From Planctomycetaceae bacterium (GTDB lineage: Bacteria; Planctomycetota; Planctomycetia; Pirellulales; Thermoguttaceae): 8,626 nt of DNA. The DNA lies in assembly GCA_031266315.1 (NCBI GenBank), contig JAISBG010000652.1:1-8626 (forward strand), read 5' to 3'. Below are positions 1-5,635 of this stretch, piece after piece; position 1 is the first letter of the stretch, and every line of letters starts with the position of its first letter. The translations under genes and the position numbers were made by a program. Under the pieces are notes generated by a model. That model saw nothing but the letters and a program-made list of their open reading frames with translations. It searched no databases and was not told where the DNA came from.

Positions 1-1
1 G

Positions 2-340
2 AACACTTCGCCTGAATTTGCCGAGTTGATCAATAAATTAAACCCCGAAATCGAATACCTCAACAAAGAATTTCACCGCACCAAACACAACATCGCCCAC
101 GCCGAACCCGCCCCCATCAAACAACAACCTTACACCGGCAAACCTTGTACCCCCGTGCCGGAAATTCTTTACTCAACCGGCAAGGAAACACTCCGCCTCG
201 AACTCGGAAAAGATTTCAATATTACCTACAAAAATAATATCAACACAGGAAACGCCGAATGTACAATTCACGGAAAAGGAAAATATAAAGGTCACAAAAC
301 CGTTACTTTCATCATCGCACAAGTTGCGGGGAATGATTAG
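2..340 (+). CDS. C-terminal fragment of a protein ending in a bacterial Ig-like domain (5' partial)
   Basis: The reading frame is open from the left edge (first full codon at position 2) to a TAG stop at 338-340, giving 112 visible residues. The only start codon seen in frame, a TTG at 26, has no support as a real start, so the gene probably begins upstream. The first 35 or so visible residues look helical and charged (ELINKLNPEIEYLNKEF). From about residue 41 the sequence reads PYTGKPCTPVPEI, then LGKDFNITYKNNINTGNAECTI, then GKGKYKGHKTVTFII. This matches the familiar pattern of small bacterial Ig-like beta-sandwich repeats (YTGK..TP...V, G.DY.V.Y.NN.N.GTA.VTI.GKG.Y.GT....F.I) found in surface and secreted proteins. 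The domain is normally structural or adhesive and gives no enzymatic function. The rest of the protein is not visible, so its role is unknown. Confidence 0.75.
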   Translation, partial: NTSPEFAELINKLNPEIEYLNKEFHRTKHNIAHAEPAPIKQQPYTGKPCTPVPEILYSTGKETLRLELGKDFNITYKNNINTGNAECTIHGKGKYKGHKTVTFIIAQVAGND

Positions 341-342
341 CG

Positions 343-534
343 GTGGTCTATTCGTTTTTGGCACGAGCCAAACAAGGTTGGGAATGGTGGGTATCCGCTT
401 TGGCAATTATCTGTTTTTATTTGGGATTGGTTGCAATTATTGGGCATTATGTTATTATTTTTGTATTGCAACATCGGCAACTATTGGTCAGGCATTGTGG
501 ATTTTTTCTCCGCCCCTTTAGGGGCATTGCATAA
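343..534 (+). CDS. Doubtful small hydrophobic ORF (possible membrane peptide or gene remnant)
   Basis: A GTG-initiated frame of 63 codons begins 2 bases after the upstream stop codon; a GGGG tract lies about 11 bases ahead of the GTG. The predicted peptide has one strongly hydrophobic stretch at residues 14-43 (WEWWVSALAIICFYLG, then LVAIIGHYVIIFVL), enough for one long or two short membrane segments, followed by a basic tail. Its last 9 codons and stop lie inside the left arm of the GC-rich inverted repeat at 508-559, so the C-terminus is repeat-derived. This suggests a spurious ORF or an older gene cut by repeat insertion. A second overlapping frame (324-521) is open over the same stretch, which weakens the case for coding. 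I do not recognise the product. Confidence 0.22.
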   Translation: MVYSFLARAKQGWEWWVSALAIICFYLGLVAIIGHYVIIFVLQHRQLLVRHCGFFLRPFRGIA

Positions 535-679
535 CAACCCACCGCAACGCGGTGGGTAAGTCCCTCCCGAACAATCGCCCTGCCAATCCGCTTTGCACTG
601 CCCTTTCAGGGCGATTGCTGAGGAACTGTTACCCGCCGCGTTGCGGCGGGTTGTTACGCATTGCCCTTGCAGGGCGGAG
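508..679. repeat. GC-rich inverted repeat pair with nested hairpins
   Basis: The left arm (508-559) and the reverse complement of the right arm (629-679) align over about 51 bases with few differences. Each arm carries two hairpins. One is a short GCCC-type stem (512-525 left; 663-675 right). The other is an 8-bp stem with a 3-base loop (538-556 left, CCCACCGC/GCGGTGGG; 632-650 right, CCCGCCGC/GCGGCGGG). The A-T pair in the left 8-bp stem is a G-C pair in the right one, and a C-G pair in the left short stem is a T-A pair in the right one, so both stems stay fully paired. Between the arms is a third hairpin system at 572-617. The block fills most of the gap between the 343-534 ORF and the glycoside hydrolase and resembles REP/BIME-like intergenic repeats. 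No transposase is nearby. Confidence 0.85.
572..617. repeat. Central palindrome with two mutually exclusive pairings
   Basis: CAATCGCCCTG at 572-582 is a perfect 11-bp inverted match to CAGGGCGATTG at 607-617. The shorter hairpin GCCCT-TTC-AGGGC at 600-612 uses the same AGGGC bases, so only one of the two can form at a time. The block lies at the centre of the inverted repeat at 508-679. Whether the alternative pairing has any function is unknown; it could simply reflect nested repeat copies. Confidence 0.6.
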
Positions 680-706
680 GAAAACCTGCAATCCTACTGT
701 GTTGAT

Positions 707-748
707 GTATGTTTGACCAACTTTTTACCTACGGGGCGGAACAGGAGT
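707..748. repeat. Repeat border block shared with the element at 5369-5617
   Basis: The block starts GTATGTTTGAC (707-717), continues after three bases with CTTTTTACCTAC (721-732), and then gives a degenerate GCG.AACA.GAGT (736-748). The same order occurs at 5578-5617: GTATGTTTGAC, three bases, CTTTTTTACC, then GTGCGTAACATGAGT. The first 11 bases are identical. It therefore looks like a diverged right end of the same element family. No matching inverted left end was found upstream of 508, so if a whole element was once here, its left end has been lost or has decayed. Confidence 0.6.
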
Positions 749-752
749 AACT

Positions 753-777
753 CAAACAATTAACCAAAACAATTAAC
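753..777 (+). repeat. Short tandem repeat in the hydrolase leader
   Basis: CAAACAATTAAC (753-764) is followed directly by CAAAACAATTAAC (765-777), the same unit with one extra A. It lies 13-38 bases ahead of the hydrolase ATG, in a stretch without a Shine-Dalgarno sequence; the nearest purine-rich AGGAG is about 45 bases upstream of the start. An unstructured A-rich leader could help initiation, but that is inference. Confidence 0.5.
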
Positions 778-790
778 CTTTAAAAAAATT

Positions 791-3700
791 ATGAAAAAAT
801 CAATTTGTTTCATGTCGTTTGTTTGTACTGTTATGTTGTCTTTTGTTTCGGTTGCTGTTGCCGACAACGAACTGTTTCCGTTCGTGATTTCCTTCGACGC
901 GCCGAAGAACGCAACGAATATCTCCGACCAACTCGATGTTCCCGCCGGAAACAACGGGTTTGTTCGGGTTCAGGACGGGCATTTTGTTACCGACAAGGGA
1001 CGTATTCAGTTTTGGGGAACGAATACTTGTTTTGCGGCGAACTTTCTTGATCACGCCGCCGCCGACCGAATGGCGGATCGAATGGCGCGTTTCGGAATTA
1101 ACTGTGTCCGGCTGCACCACATGGATTCCAACGAGATTTGGGGCGGACCCAACGCCAAAACGAAATTAGAACTGGATAAAGCACAACTCGAAAAACTCGA
1201 TTATTATGTTGCCGCTTTGAAAAAACGGGGAATTTACGTCAATATCAATCTTCATGTTTCACGGTCATTGGATGAGCGGGACGGTTTTCCGAAAAATGTT
1301 AATCGTCCGTCTCACGATAAAGCAATTGATAATTACTATCGTCCGTTTATTGACGCGAACAAAAAATATGCCCGCGATCTTTTAACGCATGTTAATCCTT
1401 ACACCGGAAACGCCTACAAAGACGAACCGTCTGTTGCGATGGTTGAAATCAATAACGAAAATTCTATCGTTTGTATGTGGGGCGGTTGGGGCGGTCTTGA
1501 TGTGATTCAAGACCCGTTTCTTGCCGATTTGCGGAAACTCTGGAATGATTGGCTCAAAACAAAGTACAAAAACGATACGGAGTTGCGTAAGGCGTGGAAT
1601 TGCCGGTCTGTTCCGTTGGGTCGGGAATTGATCAAAGACGCCGATTTTGCGAACAATTATGTTCCCAATGGAAAAGGTTGGAATTGGGAAACGGACGAAG
1701 TTGCCGATGCTTCGGTTTCCAACACCAACAGCATGTTACGGCTTGATGTACGAAAAAAGGGCAAAGTCGATTGGCATCCGCAATTGACCGCTTCCGGTTT
1801 CTCCGTACAAAAAGATCAGATTTACACATTGGAATTTAAAATCAAAGCCAATCGTTCCACGACTTTAAATGTTGGTCTCCGTATGAATCATGCGCCGTGG
1901 GAAGGGCTTGGTTTTGATACACGGCTCAATCTCACAACCGATTGGCAAACCATTAGATTTGTTACTTCCCCTAATGCCGATGACCCTGATGCCCGAATTT
2001 CTATTGGCGGTCTTTCCGCCGGAACGGTTTATGAAATTGATTCCGTTTCGTTGAAATCCGGCGGTGAAATCGGTTTACCTCAAGAATCGTTATTCGGTAC
2101 GGAATTACTCGAAAACAACGATTTTACGAAGGATTATATTCCGGACGGAAAAGGTTGGAATTGGGAAACGGACACGAATGTTGACGCTTCCGTTTCAAAT
2201 ACCGACGGTGCTTTGCGTCTTGATGTACGAAAAAAAGGCGACGTTGATTGGCATCCGCAATTGAGCAGCGGTTCGTTCGGTGTTGAAAAGAAACAAAAAT
2301 ACACGTTGGTTTTCACGGCAAAAGCGAATAAACCGGTGCCTCTGAATATTGGTCTTAGAATGTCTCACGAACCTTGGCAAGGTCTTGGCTTCGATTCGCA
2401 CGAAGAGTTGACAACGGAATGGAAAACGTTCCGCTACACCGTTTCGCCGGATCAAGACGATGACAAGGCTCGTCTTGTTTTCGGCGGTTTTCAGGAGGGA
2501 ATCGTTTACGAAATTGATTCCGCGTCGTTCAAACCGGGCGAAGCAGGACAAGAAAAAGAATCATCGCTTGCCGCCGGTTCTATTCCTGTGATTTGGAAAA
2601 AGGATGCCGGAAAATATCAGAAAGAGGCGGTTGATGATTTCTGTGACTTTCTGTTCGATATTGAAGCGAAATATTGGGACGAGATGTACCGTTTTCTGAA
2701 AGACGATATTAAAGTCAAACAACCTGTTACTGGAACACAATTAGAATACGGTTCAACACACGCGCAAGCCAAAATGGATTACTGTGACATTCATTCGTAC
2801 TGGAATCACCCGCATTTTCCCGGTCGGGCGTGGGACGGCAATAACTGGTATTTGCGTAATATTGCGCTAGTCAATTATCTTGACGAACAGATTTTGCCGA
2901 ATCTTGCAACAAAGCGGGTTTACGGCAAACCATTTACGGTGAGCGAATACAATCATCCGTATCCGAACCAATACGCTGCGGAAGGGTTGCCGTTGCTTGC
3001 GGCGTTTGGGGCGTTTCAGGGTTGGGACGGGATATTTCCGTTCGCTTATTCTCACTCGAATAATCCCGAACCGAAAAAAGCCACAAGTTTTTTTGATACA
3101 GCCGGTAATACGGTTCAAATGGCGCACATGATTGCCTGCCATGCATTGTTCTGTAACGGTTACAACAAAAACGCCGACAACGAACTTATTGTTGCGCCGT
3201 TGACTTCCGAAAAGGAACGTGAAATTTTCAAACAAAACCGGCATCAATACCGATTAGGATTTTCCGGTCTTGGTTTGGATATTCGCAACTCGTTGACGAA
3301 ACCGGTTGCGGTTGATGTTTCCGGCAAAATCAAAACAATGCCGGAGTTACAGGAAATTCCGAAAGAACAAAAGAAATTCAAATATATTACGGATTCCGGT
3401 GAAATTCAATATGATATACAATTGCCGAACAAAGGATTTGTTTCAGTTATTAATCACGGAGCATCTCTTTTTACCGGTTTTGCTACAGAAGGCAAAGAGT
3501 ATCCCTTTTCTGCCGGAACGGTTCAATTCGGCAAAACGAATCTTGGCTGGGCAACCGTTTCCGCAACAACTCTTTCCGTTTCTAAATCCGGTGAAAAGTT
3601 TTTACTTGTTGCCACTGGCGAGACGACGAACACCGGAATGAAACTCGAATCGCTTGGCGACGACAAGGTTACGGTTGGCAATCGTTGGGGCAATGAACCG

Positions 3701-3892
3701 GTTCTTTGCGAAGGAATTTCCGCCGAAATAACGTTAAAAACTTTGGTCAAGAAAACGGTAAAATTCTGGTCGTTGGACGAATCCGGCAACCGCAAACAAG
3801 AATTAACCCCAAAGAAAAATTCCAACGGTTTTACACTGGAACTAAAACCGGAATACAAAACAATTTGGTACGAAATCGAAACGAAGAATTAA
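791..3892 (+). CDS. Secreted clan GH-A glycoside hydrolase with two inserted carbohydrate-binding-like modules
   Basis: The product has 1033 residues. Residues 1-24 are a signal peptide (MKKS, hydrophobic core, V-A-V-A before D25) with no lipobox cysteine, so it is probably exported to the periplasm or beyond. The catalytic domain is a GH-A TIM barrel split in two. The first part (about 55-278) includes the G-R-I-Q-F-W-G-T-N strand and the FGINCVRLHHMD motif, typical of GH5-like enzymes. The sequence VEINNEN gives a likely acid/base E223 preceded by Asn. The second part (about 598-790) contains FTVSEYNHP, giving a likely nucleophile E719. Both expected glutamates are present, so the enzyme should be a retaining glycosidase. 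Between the halves lie two copies of a beta-rich module (279-437 and 438-583) resembling CBM4/9-type carbohydrate-binding domains. Residues 800-1033 look like C-terminal beta-sandwich domains. The ATG at 791 is chosen because it begins the signal peptide. The substrate cannot be read from sequence; a plant or algal polysaccharide is plausible. The exact GH family is uncertain (GH5-like). Confidence 0.88.
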   Translation: MKKSICFMSFVCTVMLSFVSVAVADNELFPFVISFDAPKNATNISDQLDVPAGNNGFVRVQDGHFVTDKGRIQFWGTNTCFAANFLDHAAADRMADRMARFGINCVRLHHMDSNEIWGGPNAKTKLELDKAQLEKLDYYVAALKKRGIYVNINLHVSRSLDERDGFPKNVNRPSHDKAIDNYYRPFIDANKKYARDLLTHVNPYTGNAYKDEPSVAMVEINNENSIVCMWGGWGGLDVIQDPFLADLRKLWNDWLKTKYKNDTELRKAWNCRSVPLGRELIKDADFANNYVPNGKGWNWETDEVADASVSNTNSMLRLDVRKKGKVDWHPQLTASGFSVQKDQIYTLEFKIKANRSTTLNVGLRMNHAPWEGLGFDTRLNLTTDWQTIRFVTSPNADDPDARISIGGLSAGTVYEIDSVSLKSGGEIGLPQESLFGTELLENNDFTKDYIPDGKGWNWETDTNVDASVSNTDGALRLDVRKKGDVDWHPQLSSGSFGVEKKQKYTLVFTAKANKPVPLNIGLRMSHEPWQGLGFDSHEELTTEWKTFRYTVSPDQDDDKARLVFGGFQEGIVYEIDSASFKPGEAGQEKESSLAAGSIPVIWKKDAGKYQKEAVDDFCDFLFDIEAKYWDEMYRFLKDDIKVKQPVTGTQLEYGSTHAQAKMDYCDIHSYWNHPHFPGRAWDGNNWYLRNIALVNYLDEQILPNLATKRVYGKPFTVSEYNHPYPNQYAAEGLPLLAAFGAFQGWDGIFPFAYSHSNNPEPKKATSFFDTAGNTVQMAHMIACHALFCNGYNKNADNELIVAPLTSEKEREIFKQNRHQYRLGFSGLGLDIRNSLTKPVAVDVSGKIKTMPELQEIPKEQKKFKYITDSGEIQYDIQLPNKGFVSVINHGASLFTGFATEGKEYPFSAGTVQFGKTNLGWATVSATTLSVSKSGEKFLLVATGETTNTGMKLESLGDDKVTVGNRWGNEPVLCEGISAEITLKTLVKKTVKFWSLDESGNRKQELTPKKNSNGFTLELKPEYKTIWYEIETKN
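1625..2539 (+). repeat. In-frame tandem duplication encoding two binding-like modules
   Basis: Residues 279-424 and 438-583 of the hydrolase align with a constant offset of 159 residues and no gaps. By hand I count about 87 identities in 146 positions, near 60%. Fully shared blocks include GKGWNWETD, DASVSNT, LRLDVRKKG, VDWHPQL, GLGFD and VYEIDS. The conserved aromatics (two Trp in GWNW, plus Trp in DWHP and PW.GLGF) are candidates for stacking against sugar rings. A 13-residue linker (GEIGLPQESLFGT) separates the copies. The duplication looks old at the protein level but is structurally intact. Confidence 0.9.
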
Positions 3893-3898
3893 TGTTGC

Positions 3899-4100
3899 CG
3901 TTAAGGTAGGCGACCTTTCGCTATTTGCTGAAAGGTTGCGTCGGCGTACTCGCCGATAGTGAATCAGATTAACGACAGCAAATTGTGTTGCCAACCGTTT
4001 TGGAATCAGATTGCTAACAGTAAACTGGGGCAAAGTCAGCTAACGCCGACGCGATGTTTTAGCAAAACATCGCCCACCTGATGATTGCCTGCCTTTAACG
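3899..4100. repeat. Inverted-repeat element directly after the hydrolase stop codon
   Basis: The ends match inversely: CGTTAAGGTAGGC at 3899-3911 against GCCTGCCTTTAACG at 4087-4100. Inside each end is a copy of one hairpin module. In the left copy, stem GCGACCTTTC/GAAAGGTTGC (3910-3939, loop of 10) is followed by TCGGCG-TACT-CGCCGA (3941-3956). In the right copy, read on the minus strand, stem GCGATGTTTT/AAAACATCGC (4051-4073, loop AGC) adjoins a second stem at 4035-4050. A third copy lies at 5478-5516. A direct near-repeat (GAATCAGATT... at 3961 and 4003) sits in the middle. The left copy would lie in the 3' UTR of the hydrolase mRNA and may protect or end the transcript, but no U-tract follows it, so a classical terminator is not supported. 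Confidence 0.75.
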
Positions 4101-4179
4101 AAAAATTCCGTTGAATTATTTTACGATTCAATTGGGAAACACCTAATCCGGTAGAATCAGCAATATTTTTCATTACGGA

Positions 4180-4208
4180 TTGTCAATAGAGTATGCCGAT
4201 GTTATACT
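4180..4208 (+). promoter_or_regulatory. Putative sigma70-type promoter of the DUF1559 gene
   Basis: TTGTCA at 4180-4185 and TATACT at 4203-4208 each match the -35 and -10 consensus at five of six positions, and the spacer is exactly 17 bases. Transcription would begin near 4215 and leave a leader of about 60 bases before the ATG at 4277. It lies just downstream of the repeat element ending near 4100, in AT-rich DNA, and has the right strand and position to give this gene its own transcript. AT-rich sequence yields such matches by chance, so this is a moderate call. Confidence 0.5.
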
Positions 4209-4276
4209 ATATCTTCTTGTCATTGTCAGGTTACTTTTTTCAATAACACAATCTCTTCAGATTATTGTTTTGTCGA

Positions 4277-5230
4277 ATGAAAACATATCGCTTCAATCAG
4301 CGATGGTGCGTCAAGAAACCGAATATCGCGTTTACATTGGTCGAACTTCTCGTTGTTATAGTAATTATTGCCGTTCTACTTGGGTTGTTGATTCCGGCAG
4401 TTCAAGCCGCCCGCGCTACCGCCCGAAAACTTCAATGTAACAACAACATGAAGCAAATCGGTCTTGCCGCTCACCATTATCATAATCTGTACAATCAATT
4501 TCCTCCATCAAAATGGGGAATTCAGAATATGAGCGATTCCAGAATTAAGCATCATATTTTGTCCTTCCTTCTGCCATTTCTGGAACAACAACCTCTTCAC
4601 GAACAAATTGATTTCGGTAAACACTGGTTTGACAATGATGCAACAAAAATTCGTTTGCCGGTTTATCTTTGTCCCGAATCTCCAAAACAATTTCAGTACG
4701 GTAAATACGAATATTTTACCGGCGATTACACGGTTGCGGAACAAATGCAGCGCACAGAAGGAAAAATTAAACCGTTGTTCGATAACGGCATCGTAACACA
4801 ACGAAGCAGTTTATTCGGAATGTTACAACCGCCGGCAAGGATAATAGATTCGAAAACTATTACAACAACGGTTTCAATTGTTTCTGTAACAGACGGGCTT
4901 TCCGGTACGATTATGTTTTCCGAAAGTGCTGGGCGTCCGTTTGTGTACCAAAAAGGACGGCAATTTGTTGATACGGCACTAAGCCAGCGGAAAGAATGCG
5001 GTGCCGATTGGTCAAGCAACAAAGCCCCGTTTTATGTTCGTGAATCCTGCGGCACAGACGGAACACAATTATTTAACTGCACCAATCAAAATGAAATCTA
5101 TAGTTTTCATTACGGCGGAGCCAATTTCTGTTACGGCGACGGTTCCGTTCATTTTCTTTTGGAAACAATTCACCCCGAAATATTCATCTCCCTCTTCACC
5201 GCCTACGCCGGAGACTATCATGGTGAATAG
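4277..5230 (+). CDS. DUF1559 family protein with prepilin-like N-terminal methylation segment
   Basis: The product has 317 residues from the ATG at 4277; a TTG four codons earlier is a weaker alternative. After a basic leader of 18 residues comes [24 protein letters not shown], a type IV pilin-like hydrophobic helix with the usual Glu at mature position +5 (E23). It runs into [25 protein letters not shown], the conserved start of DUF1559. Other family landmarks are [10 protein letters not shown] (98-107), a Cys-Pro turn (CPES, 132-135), [16 protein letters not shown] (206-220), and the C-terminal H-x(n)-DG motif in [17 protein letters not shown] (277-293). The family is highly expanded in planctomycetes, and its function is not established; export or membrane anchoring is inferred from the helix. 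The residue before the expected cleavage site is Ala, not the usual Gly. The length is typical for the family and the gene appears intact. It is preceded by its own putative promoter and converges with the kinase gene. Confidence 0.93.
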   Translation: MKTYRFNQRWCVKKPNIAFTLVELLVVIVIIAVLLGLLIPAVQAARATARKLQCNNNMKQIGLAAHHYHNLYNQFPPSKWGIQNMSDSRIKHHILSFLLPFLEQQPLHEQIDFGKHWFDNDATKIRLPVYLCPESPKQFQYGKYEYFTGDYTVAEQMQRTEGKIKPLFDNGIVTQRSSLFGMLQPPARIIDSKTITTTVSIVSVTDGLSGTIMFSESAGRPFVYQKGRQFVDTALSQRKECGADWSSNKAPFYVRESCGTDGTQLFNCTNQNEIYSFHYGGANFCYGDGSVHFLLETIHPEIFISLFTAYAGDYHGE

Positions 5231-5239
5231 TTGACAAGC

Positions 5240-5363
5240 AACTTCTAAAAACCTATTTTTTGACAGGATTTACAGAATTTACATGATAAAAAATCAAATA
5301 AAATCCGGTAAGTCATGTATATTTTGTCAAAAAATAAATCTTTGTAAAAGTTTTTAGCAAGTT
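5240..5363. repeat. AT-rich imperfect palindrome downstream of the DUF1559 gene
   Basis: Left-hand segments ACTTCTAAAAA (5241-5251), ATTTTTTGACA (5255-5265) and TACATGA (5280-5286) recur in inverted order on the right as TCATGTA (5313-5319), TGTCAAAAAAT (5325-5335) and TTTTTAGCAAGT (5351-5362). The centre is about 26 bases of AT-rich sequence. The TTTTTTGACAGGATTTACAG segment resembles dispersed TTGACAGGATT..ACAGGAT palindromes seen in many bacterial genomes, here in decayed form. It begins 10 bases after the DUF1559 stop and could act as a transcript end for the convergent genes, which is inference. Confidence 0.55.
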
Positions 5364-5450
5364 ACCTAACTCATGTTACGCACTGTAGGTAAAAAAGAGG
5401 TGGGCTATTTATCAAAAAGCCCGCTGGGCGGTCGCGCCGGTTGAGTCTTC

Positions 5451-5516
5451 ATTTTGCCGTCGTTAATCTGGTTCCCAGTCGGCTATCGCCGACGCGACCT
5501 TTCAGCGAAAGGTCGC
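5451..5516 (-). repeat. Third copy of the two-hairpin repeat module
   Basis: Read on the minus strand this copy gives stem GCGACCTTTC-GCT-GAAAGGTCGC (5494-5516, 10 bp, three-base loop), then GTCGGC-GATA-GCCGAC (5478-5493, 6 bp), then a tail CCAGATTAACGACGGCAAA (5453-5471). The tail matches 18 of 20 bases of the tail after the copy at 3910-3956, so the conserved unit is two hairpins plus a single-stranded-looking tail, about 75 bases in all. The minus-strand sense puts the module in the 3' untranslated region of the kinase transcript, just as the first copy lies in the 3' UTR of the hydrolase. Confidence 0.7.
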
Positions 5517-5572
5517 CCACCTCTATTAACAGGTCGCCCACCTCTATTAACAAGTCGCCCACCTCTTTCGAT
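5510..5572. repeat. Three tandem copies of a 21-bp unit
   Basis: Copies 5510-5530 and 5531-5551 are identical (AGGTCGCCCACC then TCTATTAAC). The third, 5552-5572, keeps A.GTCGCCCACCTCT and then diverges. The unit overlaps the right side of the hairpin module, so the array probably arose by slippage or unequal exchange at the module's edge. There are no spacers, which rules out a CRISPR array. Confidence 0.85.
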
Positions 5573-5635
5573 TTGTCGTATGTTTGACTGGCTTTTTTAC
5601 CGGTGCGTAACATGAGTGAATAGTTACGATTGGTG

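Larger units (their letters stand above)
5369..5617. mobile_element. MITE-like element with terminal inverted repeats
   Basis: ACTCATGTTACGCAC at 5369-5383 is a perfect inverted match to GTGCGTAACATGAGT at 5603-5617. The match resumes just inside with GGTAAAAAAG (5388-5397) against CTTTTTTACC (5592-5601), then GAGGTGGGC (5397-5405) against GCCCACCTC (5557-5565). The right arm carries about 25 extra bases between the last two blocks. The interior holds a GCCC-GCT-GGGC hairpin (5419-5429), the structured module at 5478-5516 and the 21-bp tandem repeats. There is no ORF of useful size and no clear target-site duplication, so any movement would depend on a transposase supplied elsewhere. It fills most of the gap between the convergent DUF1559 and kinase genes. 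Confidence 0.6.

Noticed and set aside
26..340. TTG at 26 as the start of a complete small gene
   Set aside because: The frame stays open to the left edge and the Ig-like domain is normally a C-terminal or internal unit, so a 5'-partial gene is the simpler reading.
713..741. Sigma70 promoter for the hydrolase (TTGACC at 713-718)
   Set aside because: No TATAAT-like hexamer occurs at a 16-18 base spacing, and the sequence is part of a repeat border shared with 5578-5617.
2195..2551. Minus-strand frame of 118 codons inside the hydrolase gene
   Set aside because: It is antisense to the second binding-like module, has no recognisable motif, and the plus-strand protein is clearly real.
3910..3956. 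Rho-independent terminator of the hydrolase gene
   Set aside because: The hairpins are present but no T-tract follows either stem, and the same module occurs elsewhere as a dispersed repeat.
4265..4276. TTG at 4265 as the start of the DUF1559 gene
   Set aside because: The ATG four codons downstream gives a normal short basic leader before the pilin-like helix; there is no ribosome-binding site favouring the TTG.
5231..5236. TTGACA directly after the DUF1559 stop as a -35 box
   Set aside because: No gene follows on the plus strand; transcription from here would only run antisense into the kinase gene, and no convincing -10 was found.
5510..5572. CRISPR array
   Set aside because: The units abut without spacers, only three copies exist and no cas gene is present.
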